From: Agromyces bracchium
GTDB taxonomy: Bacteria > Actinomycetota > Actinomycetes > Actinomycetales > Microbacteriaceae
Length of the DNA: 64,000 bases
Assembly (NCBI RefSeq): GCF_009709675.1
Contig: NZ_WMLB01000037.1
Span: forward strand, 1 to 64,000
Reading direction: 5' to 3'
Program-made: the position numbers and the translations under genes
Notes under the pieces: model-generated
Database searches by the model: none
Seen by the model: only the letters and a program-made list of their open reading frames with translations
What the model was told of the DNA's origin: nothing
Part shown: positions 43,979 to 53,049 of the stretch, one piece after another
Position numbering within the stretch: position 1 is the stretch's first letter
Layout of the letters: each line of letters begins with the position of its first letter

Positions 43979-44092
43979 CGGATCATCCCCCCAGATGATC
44001 GCGCTGCGTCGATGCGCGCTGCGCCCTCGAGCGCGACGATATCCCTCGCGGGTTCGGCCGACAAGGCTTCGGGTTAGCCCCGTCCGGGGGGT

Positions 44093-44578
44093 TCAGCGGC
44101 GGCGGCCGCCCCCGTCGCCGTGCGCGAGTCGGCGCACGTGGGTGAGGCGCTCGGCGGCGTCGACGAGGAACGCGCCCGAGCCCTCCTCCGCGCGCCAGTG
44201 CTCGTCGACGATGGTGATCGGACGGAGGAGCACCTGGCCGCGCGGCTGGTACAGGGCGAGATCGAGACCGTCGACGTGCTCGGCGAGCCGCCACGACAGG
44301 CCGGTGCGCCGCGCGACGTACTCGCCGAACGCCGTGCCCAGGGCGTTGACCTGGATGACGGGGTCGTCGCGCTCGGGCGGGTTGATGCGGCGCCACCCGG
44401 CCGACCAGCGTTCGTAGAGCGCGCTCAGTTGCGCGAGGTCGTCGGGGTCGGCCCCGGCGTCGGCGACGAGCGCGACGTGCGCGTCGATCCAGTCGCGCTC
44501 GGGCTCGCCGATCTCGACGAGCCGCGGCATGGGCGGCGCGTCGTCGACCGGCGCCGTCCGGCGCGAGAAGAGGGGCAC
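44093..44578 (-). CDS. DUF3806-like cytoplasmic protein
   Basis: A 161-residue protein. It has an EIGEPERDWIDAHVALVADAGADPDDLAQLSALYERW helical part and then VNALGTAFGEYVARRTGLSWRLAEHVDGLDLALYQPRGQVLLRPITIVDEHW, which resembles DUF3806. GTG 44578 (VPLFSRR) lies 6 bases after GAGAAT on the minus strand, a leaderless arrangement; the longer upstream frame lacks support. No function is known for the family. The last residues are a basic GGGRRR tail. Confidence 0.6.
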   Translation of the reverse strand: MPLFSRRTAPVDDAPPMPRLVEIGEPERDWIDAHVALVADAGADPDDLAQLSALYERWSAGWRRINPPERDDPVIQVNALGTAFGEYVARRTGLSWRLAEHVDGLDLALYQPRGQVLLRPITIVDEHWRAEEGSGAFLVDAAERLTHVRRLAHGDGGGRRR

Positions 44579-44703
44579 CCGACGATTCTCTCCCGAACGG
44601 CTGACGACGCGGTGCGAGGGGTGACGGATGTCGCCTCCCCGGCGTAGCGTGTCGCGCATCCGCGCCCGGCATCCGCCCGGCGCGTCGCACCCGAGGGGGA
44701 ACG

Positions 44704-45138
44704 ATGGCCAACCTGGTCGTGCACTTCGAGATCCACGCGACCGAGCCGCAGCGGCTCGTCGACTTCTACGGCGACCTGCTCGGCTGGCGCTTCACCCAGT
44801 TCGGCGACATGCCGTACTGGACGATCGACACCGGCGAAGGCGCCATCGGCAACGTCGACGGGCAGCCCGGCATGGGCATCAACGGCGGGCTCACCCAGCG
44901 CGACGGGCCCGCGCCCGCGATCGGGGCACCGGTCAACGGCTGCAACCTCGTCATCGGGGTCGACGGCAGCATCGACGACGTGATGCGTCGCGCCGTCGAG
45001 CTCGGCGCGACCGAGATGCTCCCCGCAGAGGACATGCAGGGCGTCGGCCGGGTCGGCTACCTCATCGACCCCGACGGCAACGGGTTCGGGCTCATCTCGC
45101 CGGTGCTCTCGGACGGCACGAGCGCGATGACCGGCTGA
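44704..45138 (+). CDS. VOC-family protein
   Basis: A 144-residue single VOC module. It begins MANLVVHFEIHATEPQRLVDFYGDLLGWRFTQFGDMPYWTI and ends VGYLIDPDGNGFGLISPVLS. The position of His in HFEIHA and Glu-type ligands suggests a metal site. It is similar to the lactoylglutathione-lyase-like proteins used for small-molecule detoxification or antibiotic binding. ATG 44704 follows GAGGGGGAA. Its substrate cannot be told. It is monocistronic and divergent from the DUF3806-like gene. Confidence 0.85.
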   Translation: MANLVVHFEIHATEPQRLVDFYGDLLGWRFTQFGDMPYWTIDTGEGAIGNVDGQPGMGINGGLTQRDGPAPAIGAPVNGCNLVIGVDGSIDDVMRRAVELGATEMLPAEDMQGVGRVGYLIDPDGNGFGLISPVLSDGTSAMTG

Positions 45139-45249
45139 CGCGCCGATCCCCGGCCGGGTCATCGCGGGCGCATCGGGTCTGCATAGCGAGCCCACAGGCG
45201 CGCCCGACAGCGTGGTCGCACCACCCCGCCACGAGACGAGGAGACCGCG

Positions 45250-46209
45250 ATGGCGAACGAGACCGGGCCGACGACCGACCTGACGACCGCGTCGACGACC
45301 GCGCCCCCTGACGGCCCCCTCGCAACCGGGGCCGAATCCGTCGACCCGCGCTGGATCGACGAGCACGGGCACGTCATCGACGAGGACCACCGCGGGCTCA
45401 CCTACGACATCCGAACCCTCATCGACCGCCGCCGCGCGCTCGGCATCTTCGGCGGCGTCGGGCTCACGTCGCTCCTCGCGGCGTGCGGCATGAGCGAATC
45501 CGACTCCGCCGGTTCGAGCGCGAGTGCGTCGCCCAGCGCCACGGTCTCCGCCTCGCCGAGCGCGACCGCCGCGGCATCCGGCCCCGTCGACGAGGTGCCC
45601 GACGAGACCGCCGGGCCGTATCCGGGCGACGGCTCGAACGGCGTCAACGTGCTCGACGATTCGGGCATCGTGCGCAGCGACATCCGCTCGTCGTTCGGGT
45701 CGTCGACGGCGGTCGCCGAGGGCGTGCCGCTCACGATCCGGCTCACCGTGCGCGACGCGGCGACCGGCAGCCCGGTGGTGGGTGCGGGCGTGTACCTCTG
45801 GCACTGCGATCGCGACGGCGGGTACTCGCTGTACAGCCCGGGACTCGACAGCGTCAACTACCTGCGCGGCGTGCAGGCGACCGACGACTCCGGCACGGTG
45901 CAGTTCACCTCGATCTACCCCGCCTGCTACACCGGCCGCTGGCCGCACATCCACTTCGAGGTGTACTCCGACGTCGCGAACGCGGTCGCGTCGGGCCCGA
46001 TCGTGAAGACCTCGCAGATCGCCCTCCCCGAGGAGGCCAACGCGCTCGTCTACGCGACCTCCGGATACGAGCAGAGCGTGCGGAACGCCTCGCAGGTGAG
46101 CCTCGCGAGCGACAACGTCTTCGGCGACGACGGCGGCATCCACCAGATCGCGTCGATGTCGGGCTCGGTGTCCTCGGGCTACACCGCGGCGCTCACGATC
46201 GGGGTCTGA
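45250..46209 (+). CDS. Secreted intradiol ring-cleavage dioxygenase-fold lipoprotein
   Basis: A 319-residue protein. A 55-residue leader precedes a twin-arginine/lipobox signal (RRRALGIFGGVGLTSLLAAC), then a Ser/Ala-rich linker and a dioxygenase beta-sandwich (about 115-300). The iron-site pattern is present: Tyr in DGGYSLYS and YPACYTGRWPHIHFEVY, with Tyr and two His. Family members in the cytosol open catechols; exported members of this type are known in actinobacteria but their substrates are mostly unknown. ATG 45250 has GAGGAG. It may attack lignin-derived or other aromatic compounds outside the cell. Confidence 0.85.
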   Translation: MANETGPTTDLTTASTTAPPDGPLATGAESVDPRWIDEHGHVIDEDHRGLTYDIRTLIDRRRALGIFGGVGLTSLLAACGMSESDSAGSSASASPSATVSASPSATAAASGPVDEVPDETAGPYPGDGSNGVNVLDDSGIVRSDIRSSFGSSTAVAEGVPLTIRLTVRDAATGSPVVGAGVYLWHCDRDGGYSLYSPGLDSVNYLRGVQATDDSGTVQFTSIYPACYTGRWPHIHFEVYSDVANAVASGPIVKTSQIALPEEANALVYATSGYEQSVRNASQVSLASDNVFGDDGGIHQIASMSGSVSSGYTAALTIGV

Positions 46210-46261
46210 GCCTGGCAAAGGCTCCATCCGCACTGTCGGCGGACGGTGCGAGGATGATCGG

Positions 46262-47806
46262 GTGCTGCTCGACGAGGTCGTGACGACGGTCGAGCGGGTC
46301 GCGTCCACGCGGTCGCGGCTCGCGAAGGTCGACGCGCTCGCGGGCCTGCTCGCCGGCCTCGCGCCCGACGAGATCGTGCCCGCCGTCGGCTTCCTGACCG
46401 CCAAGCCTCGACAGGGTCGTGTCGGCGTCGGATGGCGCACGCTCCAGGGCGGGCTCGGCGAGCCTGCGGATGCCGCGACGCTGACGATCCTCGACGTCGA
46501 CGACGCGCTCGAGCGGCTCGCGGGCACGGCAGGCTCGGGTTCGGCCGCCGAGCGCGCGGCGGTGCTCGCCGACCTCGGTGCGCGCGCGACCGATCGCGAG
46601 CAGGGCTTCGTCTCGCGGGTGATCCTGGGCGAGCTCCGCACGGGTGCGCTCGAGGGCGTGCTGACCGACGCGATCGCGCGCGCCGCCGATCGCCCCGGCG
46701 ACGTGGTTCGCCGTGCGGCGATGCTGTCGGGCGACCTCGGCGAGACCGCGCGCATCGCGCTCACGGGTGCGCCGGGCGACCTCGAAGCCGTCGGCCTCCG
46801 GGTCGGTCGCCCGGTGCTGCCGATGCTCGCGGGCACCGCGCCGAGCGCCGCTGCCGCGATCGAGCAGGTCGGCGAGGCATCCGTCGAATTCAAGCTCGAC
46901 GGGGCGCGCATCCAGGTGCACCGGTCGGGCGACGAGGTCCGCGTCTTCACTCGGAACCTCGCTGACATCACCCACCGCGTGCCCGAGGTCGTCGAGGTCG
47001 TGCGGGGGCTGCCCGCGAGCGAGCTCATCCTCGACGGCGAGACCCTTGCGCTCGACGAGGGCGGGGCGCCGAGGCCGTTCCAGGACACGATGTCGCGCTT
47101 CGGCGCCGAGACCGCGCGCGAGGTGCTGCTGCATCCGTGGTTCTTCGACGTGCTGCACGTCGACGGGCGCGACCTCATCGACCGACCGCTCACGGCGCGA
47201 ATGGCCGAGCTCGAGCGCGTCGCGGGGCCGCACCGGATTCCGGGCGAGGTGACCGCCGATGCCGCGACCGCCGAGCGCGTCGCGCGCGATGCGCTCGCGG
47301 CGGGGCACGAGGGCGTCGTCGTCAAGGGCGTGGGCGCGCCGTACGCGGCCGGGCGCCGCGGAGCGAGCTGGATCAAGGTCAAGCCCGTGCTCACGTACGA
47401 CCTCATCGTGCTCGGCGCGGAGTGGGGATCGGGCCGGCGCACCGGCTGGCTGTCGAACCTGCACCTCGGCGCGCGAGACCCCGAGGGGGAGTTCGGCGAG
47501 CCCGGCGGGTTCGTCATGGTCGGCAAGACCTTCAAGGGGCTCACCGACGAGCTGCTGCGGTTCCAGACCGAGCGATTCCCCGAGATCGAGACGCGGCGCA
47601 CGTCGAGCACGGTGTTCGTGTCGCCGATCACGGTCGTCGAGATCGCGATCGACGGGGTGCAGCGCTCGAGCCGGTACCCGGGCGGCATCGCCCTGCGGTT
47701 CGCACGCGTGAAGGGTTACCGGCCCGACAAGGAGCCGGGCGAGACCGACACGATCCAGACGCTGCGGGCGCTGCTCCGCGGCGGAGACGAAGGAGGGACG
47801 GCATGA
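46262..47806 (+). CDS. ATP-dependent DNA ligase (actinobacterial LigB type)
   Basis: A 514-residue ligase. It has an N-terminal DNA-binding domain (about 1-190), an adenylation domain with nucleotidyl-lysine K211 in EFKLDGARIQVH, motif III LILDGETLAL, motif IV-V patches GHEGVVVKG and SWIKVKPVLTYDLIV, and a C-terminal OB fold (GGFVMVGKTFKGL, GIALRFARVKGYRPDKEPGE). It works alone, without the LigD polymerase and nuclease domains, and would supplement the NAD-dependent LigA. It has a GTG start. Its stop overlaps the next VOC gene (ATGA). The role in repair is inferred from family. Confidence 0.92.
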   Translation: MLLDEVVTTVERVASTRSRLAKVDALAGLLAGLAPDEIVPAVGFLTAKPRQGRVGVGWRTLQGGLGEPADAATLTILDVDDALERLAGTAGSGSAAERAAVLADLGARATDREQGFVSRVILGELRTGALEGVLTDAIARAADRPGDVVRRAAMLSGDLGETARIALTGAPGDLEAVGLRVGRPVLPMLAGTAPSAAAAIEQVGEASVEFKLDGARIQVHRSGDEVRVFTRNLADITHRVPEVVEVVRGLPASELILDGETLALDEGGAPRPFQDTMSRFGAETAREVLLHPWFFDVLHVDGRDLIDRPLTARMAELERVAGPHRIPGEVTADAATAERVARDALAAGHEGVVVKGVGAPYAAGRRGASWIKVKPVLTYDLIVLGAEWGSGRRTGWLSNLHLGARDPEGEFGEPGGFVMVGKTFKGLTDELLRFQTERFPEIETRRTSSTVFVSPITVVEIAIDGVQRSSRYPGGIALRFARVKGYRPDKEPGETDTIQTLRALLRGGDEGGTA

Positions 47807-48267
47807 CGGATGACGCGGGCGCAGGGACGGGTTCGGGTGCCGACGGCTCGGGCGGCGCTGCTGCTTCCGGCGGCGGGCGGGTGCGCCAGCTGCGTCTCGT
47901 CGTCGAGGCGGAGGACTTCGAGGCGGCGCTCGCGTTCTTCCGCGACGTGCTCGGAATGCCCGAGCAGGAGGCCTACAGCGGCGAGGGCGGGGCCGAGGTG
48001 CGCATCCTCGACGCGGGTCGAGCGACGCTCGAGCTCTCCAACCCCGCTCAGGTGCGGTTCATCGACCGCGTCGAGACCGACGGCGGCCGGAGCGACCGCA
48101 TCCGGGTCGCGCTCGAGGTCGACGACGCGGCGGCGGTGACCGACGACCTCGTCGCGGCGGGCGCCGAGCTCGAGGCATCCGCTCGCGAGACGCCCTGGCG
48201 CTCGGTCAACGGCCGGGTGCGCGCGCCGGCCGGGCTGCAGCTCACGATCTTCCAGGAGCTCGACTGA
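47803..48267 (+). CDS. VOC-family protein behind the DNA ligase
   Basis: A 154-residue protein. A glycine/serine-rich 28-residue leader precedes one VOC module: QLRLVVEAEDFEAALAFFRDVLGMPEQE, GAEVRILDAGRATLELSNP, and a closing RVRAPAGLQLTIFQEL. ATG 47803 overlaps the ligase stop, so it is translationally coupled to it, though no functional link is known. Metal ligands are not clear. It converges with the DHFR-like gene 36 bases away. Confidence 0.82.
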   Translation: MTDDAGAGTGSGADGSGGAAASGGGRVRQLRLVVEAEDFEAALAFFRDVLGMPEQEAYSGEGGAEVRILDAGRATLELSNPAQVRFIDRVETDGGRSDRIRVALEVDDAAAVTDDLVAAGAELEASARETPWRSVNGRVRAPAGLQLTIFQELD

Positions 48268-48303
48268 CTGCGGCCGGGCCGAACGGCCTGTGTTCGGGTG
48301 CGG

Positions 48304-48921
48304 CTATCGCCCCTCAGGGTCCATGTCGATGCCCGTGACCGGCACGCCCGCGCGCTCGTACACCAGCGAGACCGCGCCCTTCGGGAACGCGACGGGCGGC
48401 TCGGCGAGCGTGAAGGCGGCCGGCACCGTGCCCTCGTCGAAGAGCCGCTTGCCGCTGCCGAACGCGATCGGGTAGAGGTACAGGTTCAGCCGGTCGACGA
48501 GGTCGGCGGCGAGCAGCGACCGCGCGAGAGCGCCGCTGCCGATCACGTGGATCTCGTCGAAGCGGTCCTTGATCGCCGGGACCTCGGCCGCGACATCCGT
48601 CACGACCGTCGTGCCCGACCACGTCGGGTCGGTGAGCGTGCGCGAGGCGACGAACTTCGGCACCTCCGCGAACTTCGCGCCGACCTGGGTGTCGGCGTGC
48701 CGCGGCCAGTAGTCGGCGAAGATGTCGTACGTCTTGCGCCCGAGCATCAGCGCATCGAGCCGGTCGATGCCCGCGCCGATCACCTCGCCCGACCTCTCGT
48801 CGATGTACGGCGCCTGCCATCCGCCGAACGCGAAGCCGTGCTCGGGGTCCTCCTCGGGACCGCCCGGGGCCTGGTAGACCCCGTCGAGCGTGATGAACAG
48901 GTCGACGGCGAGGATGCCCAT
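48304..48921 (-). CDS. DHFR/RibD C-terminal-domain reductase-like protein
   Basis: A 205-residue protein of the pyrimidine-reductase (RibD_C) superfamily. It begins MGILAVDLFITLDGVYQAPGGPEEDPEHGFAFGGW, then DALMLGRKTYDIFADYW and DRFDEIHVIGSGALARSLLAADLVDRLNLYLYPIAFGSGKRLF, which is the NADPH and active-site region. It is not a folate reductase proper; the family is widespread in actinobacteria and few members have known substrates. ATG 48921 has GGGAG. It converges with the VOC gene. Confidence 0.87.
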   Translation of the reverse strand: MGILAVDLFITLDGVYQAPGGPEEDPEHGFAFGGWQAPYIDERSGEVIGAGIDRLDALMLGRKTYDIFADYWPRHADTQVGAKFAEVPKFVASRTLTDPTWSGTTVVTDVAAEVPAIKDRFDEIHVIGSGALARSLLAADLVDRLNLYLYPIAFGSGKRLFDEGTVPAAFTLAEPPVAFPKGAVSLVYERAGVPVTGIDMDPEGR

Positions 48922-49105
48922 GGTCGTGCTCCCTTCCGCGGGCCACGGTAGCCCTCGGCGCCGCGCCGGTCGAGGGCTTGCGTGGGACGGAGGACCTGTC
49001 GGCTGCGGATCGAGCGGCGTAGCATCGAGTCGCCTCGGTCCCGCGGCGACTCGACCGGGGCCGCGGCGGCGACCGTTCGCCGCGGGCCTCCGCAGGAGGT
49101 GGACC

Positions 49106-49903
49106 ATGCCGTCGCGAACGTCCGAAGCCTTTCCCGTCGTCGCGCTGGTCGCGGTCGCAGGTGTCCTGCTCGCCGGCTGCACCGCCGGGGGCGGAACGGA
49201 TGCTTCTTCCGTCGCCCTTCCGCAGGGCGACGAGCACGTCGAACTCGATCCGGCCGAGTTCAGCCCCGACATCGACCATCCGTACTGGCCGATGACGCCC
49301 GGGACGCAGTGGGAGTACCGCGAACTCGATGGCGAGGGTGGTGAGCTTCGCATCGTCGTGACCGTCACGACCGAGACGCGCGAGATCGCGAACGGCGTGA
49401 CCGCTCGGGTCGTCCGCGACACCGTCTACGAGGGTGACTCGATCGTCGAGGACACGTTCGACTGGTACGCGCAGCACGAGGACGGTTCGGTCTGGTACCT
49501 CGGGGAGGACACCGCGGAGTTCGAGGACGGCGAGATCGCGACGACCGCCGGCTCGTTCGAGGCCGGCGTCGACGGCGCCGAGGCGGGTGTGCTCCTGCCC
49601 GGCGACCCGCAGCCCGGCCAGGCGTACCGCCAGGAGTACTTCGCAGGCGAGGCCGAGGACGAGGGCGAGGTCCTCAGGACGGGCGAGCTCGCGGAGGCGC
49701 CGTACGGCGCGTTCGACGACGTGCTCGTCACGCGCGACACGACGCCGCTCGATCCGGACGTCGTCGAGTACAAGTTCTACGCGCGCGCCGTCGGGCCGCT
49801 GCTCGCGCTCGACATCTCCGGCGGCGCTGGCCGCGAGGAGCTCGTCGAGGTCCGGACCGTCCCGGACGGGACGGGGACCGGTCCGCTCGGTCAGCCCGGC
49901 TGA
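49106..49903 (+). CDS. Exported lipoprotein of unknown function
   Basis: A 265-residue protein. The signal peptide ends in the lipobox LAGC (VVALVAVAGVLLAGCTAGGG). The mature region is acidic and beta-rich, with YWPMTPGTQWEYRELDGEGGELRIVVTVTTETREI and FDWYAQHEDGSVWYLGEDTAEFEDG, a pattern seen in a family of surface lipoproteins with lipocalin-like features. ATG 49106 has a strong AGGAGGT site. It is convergent with the membrane protein gene at 50092, and a hairpin lies between them. No function is assigned. Confidence 0.82.
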   Translation: MPSRTSEAFPVVALVAVAGVLLAGCTAGGGTDASSVALPQGDEHVELDPAEFSPDIDHPYWPMTPGTQWEYRELDGEGGELRIVVTVTTETREIANGVTARVVRDTVYEGDSIVEDTFDWYAQHEDGSVWYLGEDTAEFEDGEIATTAGSFEAGVDGAEAGVLLPGDPQPGQAYRQEYFAGEAEDEGEVLRTGELAEAPYGAFDDVLVTRDTTPLDPDVVEYKFYARAVGPLLALDISGGAGREELVEVRTVPDGTGTGPLGQPG

Positions 49904-50037
49904 CGCGGGATCGATCGCGTCGGGATGATCGGGCAGCGCGCCGATGTCGCGCCCCGAGTGCATGAAGATCCGTGCGATGGCCGCGCAGGCGGGCCCTTCG
50001 CACGGATGCTCATGCACGTGTCAGGTGAACGCGAGGC

Positions 50038-50081
50038 GGCGAGCGGATGCCGCGGGCAGCACCCCGCGGCATCCGCTCGCC
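50038..50081. terminator. 19-bp perfect hairpin between convergent genes
   Basis: GGCGAGCGGATGCCGCGGG (50038-50056) pairs perfectly with CCCGCGGCATCCGCTCGCC (50063-50081) around 6 bases. It lies between the lipoprotein and membrane-protein genes and could stop transcription from both sides. Its stem is made from the recurrent GGATGCCG word. The rest of 49904-50091 holds no gene. Confidence 0.85.
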
Positions 50082-50091
50082 GCGGTCGCGC

Positions 50092-50847
50092 TCAGGCGCC
50101 GCGCACCCGGCGATCGGCGCGGACCCGACCGAGCACGCGGACACCAGCGAGCACGAGCACCGCGAGCATCGGGAGCGTGCCGAGCGCGGGCAGGATCGGG
50201 ATCGAGTAGGGCAGGAAGAGCATGCCCGCGTAGCCCGCGACGAGGGCGGGGATGCTCCACCAGCCGATCACGCCCGCGCGGGCGAGGCCGATCGCGGCGA
50301 CGATGAGGCCGACCGAGATGAGCGGCGCGATGCCGAAGCACAGCTGGAACGCGGGGTGCGCGAGCACCGCGTCGGAGATGTCGGCCGCGGTCTCGAGGTA
50401 GATCGCGCGCCCGAGCTCGAGGTGCATCCAGTCGGCGAACAGGGCGCCCGAGTTGCCGAGCAGCGCCACCGCCGCGAGCAGCCCGCCGATCACCGCGGCG
50501 ACCGCGCCGCGGGTGCCGCGCACGAGCCACGGCAGCGCGAGCACGCCGACGCCCATGAGCAGGTTGCCGTAGTGCAGGAGCACGGCCGACACCTGCGTGA
50601 GCGTGGCATCGAGGGCGAGCGAGGTGATGTACGAGACCTTGTCGTCGCCCTCCTGCACCGGCGAGGTGGCGAGGCCGGCGAAGAACAGGGCCGGTCCCGC
50701 GATGAGGGCGATGCCCGCGGCGACCGCGAGTGCGCGATGGGTCGGCGGGGTGGACGGGGTGGGCTGCACGGGTCGCGCGGGCCGCGGTGCGTCGGACGGT
50801 CGCCGTTCGGCGGCGCCGGCGGTGGAGTCGAGCGTTTCGGTGGTCAT
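50092..50847 (-). CDS. Multi-pass membrane protein of unknown function
   Basis: A 251-residue protein. A 40-residue proline-rich cytoplasmic leader precedes about six transmembrane helices (for example ALAVAAGIALIAGPALFFAGLA, AVIGGLLAAVALLGNSGALFADW, ILPALGTLPMLAVLVLAGVRVL). The loop after helix 1 carries PVQEGDDKVSYITSLA. I recognise no transport or catalytic motif. ATG 50847 has an AGGAGG site. It is divergent from the histidine kinase at 51079 with 231 bases between, so it could be a target of that system. Confidence 0.75.
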   Translation of the reverse strand: MTTETLDSTAGAAERRPSDAPRPARPVQPTPSTPPTHRALAVAAGIALIAGPALFFAGLATSPVQEGDDKVSYITSLALDATLTQVSAVLLHYGNLLMGVGVLALPWLVRGTRGAVAAVIGGLLAAVALLGNSGALFADWMHLELGRAIYLETAADISDAVLAHPAFQLCFGIAPLISVGLIVAAIGLARAGVIGWWSIPALVAGYAGMLFLPYSIPILPALGTLPMLAVLVLAGVRVLGRVRADRRVRGA

Positions 50848-51078
50848 GGCGTGGTCCTCCTGGGTCGGTGCGCCGACTCGGTCGAGGCGGCGGTCATCAC
50901 GCTAGGAATCGGCGGCGGTGCCGGTCTGCCGCCCGGCGGCCCGACCGGTCGGACCGTGAGGACGACATGCGGCCGGGCCGTGTCGTCCACGAGGATGACC
51001 GCACCGGCGGCGCCCGTCGCCTAGCGTTGAGCCACCGCGGCCCGCCGCCACGGTCCGCGAAGACGACGAGGAGTCGCC

Positions 51079-52329
51079 ATGCCCCGATCCGCACGCCTCA
51101 TCCCGGTGCTCGCCGCCGCGGTGTTCGCGGTGCTCGGTTCGGTCGAGATCGTGCTCGACCCGGGCTTCCGTTCGGCGCCCCTCGCGCCCGCGCTGGTCCT
51201 CCTGCCCGTGGTCGCGGGCACCTTGGTCGCCGCCGTGGCGCCGATCGCCGGCACCGCCGTCGCGTCGCTCATGTTCCCCGTCGCGACCGCCCTCGGACTC
51301 GAAGGTCCGACGGGCGTCGGGGTCCTCGCCTGCTTCCTGCTCCCGGGGTGGGCGGCCTTCCGCCGCCCGCCGCGCCGCTCGTGGATCGCGCCGGTCTCGG
51401 TGCAGGTGCTCGCGACCGTCGGCGTCGCGGTCGGCGGGGTACTGTCGGCGAGCATCGGCGGGGAGTCATCCGCCCCGGCGTCCCCAGACCTCGCCGCCGC
51501 GGTCTGGGAGAACCTCTTCTTCGCCTCGCTCGCCTGGGCGTCGTGGGCCGTCGGCCTCGTCGCCCGCGGGGCGCGGGACCGGGCGGACCGGCTCGGCCGG
51601 CTCGCCGCCGCACTCGACGCGGAACGCGAGGCGCGCGAGCACGCCGCGCTCATCGAGGAACGCCAGCGCATCGCTCGCGAGATCCACGACGCCGTCGCGC
51701 ACTCGGTCAGCGTGATGACCCTCCAGGTCGGTGCCGTGCGTTCGACGCTCGCACCCGACGCCCCGCAGGCCGAGATGCTGCGCGGCATCGAGCGGCTGGG
51801 GCGCGAGTCGGTCGCCGAACTGCGCACCCTCGTCGGCATCCTCCGCGACACCGACGACGTGCCGCCCGCCGCACCACCGACCCTGGCTCGGGCGGCCGAA
51901 CTCGTCGACGAGGTGCGCGCGGCGGGGCTCGAGATCGGATTCGAGCAGCGAGGCGACCTGGACGACGTGCCACGCGGCGTCGATGTGTCGGCCTACCGGG
52001 TGCTCCAGGAGGCGCTGACGAACGTGCTGCGGCACGCACCCGGCGCCCGGGCGACCGTCTCGGTCGAGCGGACGGACGGTGCGGTCGTCGTGGCGGTCTC
52101 GAATACGGCGCCCGTGCCGGTCCCGGTGGGCGCCGGAGGCGGCGAGGCGGCCGGGGCGCCGGCGCAGCAGGGGCCGGTCGACACCCCCTCCGCCGCGGTG
52201 ATCGGCGGCCACGGCCTCGTCGGGATGCGCGAGCGCGTCGCCATGTTCCACGGGCGTTTCTCGGCCGGCCCGAACGACGACGGCGGCTTCGACGTGCGCG
52301 CCGAGTTCCCCCTGGAGGCGACCCGATGA
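51079..52329 (+). CDS. Membrane sensor histidine kinase (HisKA_3 type), second system
   Basis: A 416-residue protein. Four or five transmembrane helices lie in the first 165 residues. A dimerisation domain follows with phospho-acceptor histidine in RQRIAREIHDAVAHSVSVMTLQVGAV, then a HATPase with YRVLQEALTNVLRHA and GGHGLVGMRERVAMFHGRFSAG. ATG 51079 has GAGGAG. Its stop overlaps the response regulator (ATGA). It is a separate system from the one at 9705-11788 and lacks the tandem repeats. The signal is unknown. Confidence 0.92.
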   Translation: MPRSARLIPVLAAAVFAVLGSVEIVLDPGFRSAPLAPALVLLPVVAGTLVAAVAPIAGTAVASLMFPVATALGLEGPTGVGVLACFLLPGWAAFRRPPRRSWIAPVSVQVLATVGVAVGGVLSASIGGESSAPASPDLAAAVWENLFFASLAWASWAVGLVARGARDRADRLGRLAAALDAEREAREHAALIEERQRIAREIHDAVAHSVSVMTLQVGAVRSTLAPDAPQAEMLRGIERLGRESVAELRTLVGILRDTDDVPPAAPPTLARAAELVDEVRAAGLEIGFEQRGDLDDVPRGVDVSAYRVLQEALTNVLRHAPGARATVSVERTDGAVVVAVSNTAPVPVPVGAGGGEAAGAPAQQGPVDTPSAAVIGGHGLVGMRERVAMFHGRFSAGPNDDGGFDVRAEFPLEATR

Positions 52330-53024
52330 CGGATGCCACGGCGCAGGCCGCCCCGACCGACGCGCGGATCCGCGTGGTGCTCGCCGATGACGAGGCCATG
52401 GTCCGCGCGGGCCTGCGCATGCTGCTCGAGCACCAGCCCGACATCGTCGTCGTGGGGGAGGCGGCCGACGGGCTCGACGCGGTCGCCGCGGTGCGGCGGA
52501 CCCGACCCGACGTGGTGCTCCTCGACATCCGGATGCCGCGAAGCGACGGCATCACGGCGGCCCGCGAGATCCTCGAGGCCACCGACGCGCGGGTCGTGAT
52601 CCTCACGACGTTCGACGACGACGAGCAGCTCGCGGCCGCGCTCCGCGCGGGCGTGAGCGGGTTCCTGCTGAAGGTCGCTCCGCCCGAGCAGCTCCTCGCG
52701 GCGGTCCGCAGCGTCGCCGCGGGCAATGCGCTCCTCGACCCGGCGGTCACGGTGCGCGTGATCGAGTCGTTCGCGGCCGCGCCGCGCGTGCGCCCCGACC
52801 TCGTCGCGCGGCTGGCCACGCTCACCGAGCGCGAGCGCGACGTGCTGGTCGAGGTCGCGGCGGGCTACTCGAACGCCGAGATCGCCGCGCGGCTCTACCT
52901 CGGCGAGACGACGGTGAAGACGTACGTGTCGCGTGCGCTCGCGAAGCTCGGCCTGCGCGACCGCGTGCAGGCCGTCGTGTTCGCCTACGAGAGCGGCCTG
53001 ATCCGGCCGGGCGCCGGAGCCTGA
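52326..53024 (+). CDS. NarL/FixJ-type response regulator, second system
   Basis: A 232-residue protein. Receiver: VVLADDEAMVRAGLRMLLEHQP, phospho-Asp in VVLLDIRMPRSDG, Lys in FLLKVAPPEQ. C-terminal LuxR HTH: LATLTERERDVLVEVAAGYSNAEIAARLYLGETTVKTYVSRALAKLGL. It is translated coupled to the kinase. Target genes are probably the divergent membrane protein gene and its own operon, by analogy with DesR/LiaR-type systems. Confidence 0.93.
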   Translation: MTDATAQAAPTDARIRVVLADDEAMVRAGLRMLLEHQPDIVVVGEAADGLDAVAAVRRTRPDVVLLDIRMPRSDGITAAREILEATDARVVILTTFDDDEQLAAALRAGVSGFLLKVAPPEQLLAAVRSVAAGNALLDPAVTVRVIESFAAAPRVRPDLVARLATLTERERDVLVEVAAGYSNAEIAARLYLGETTVKTYVSRALAKLGLRDRVQAVVFAYESGLIRPGAGA

Positions 53025-53049
53025 GGGGCCTGACGGCTCAGCCCCGTCC

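Noticed and set aside
44425-47688. A 1087-codon open frame antisense to the VOC, dioxygenase and ligase genes
   Set aside because: The opposite strand carries clear enzymes; this frame is Ser/Arg-rich and featureless.
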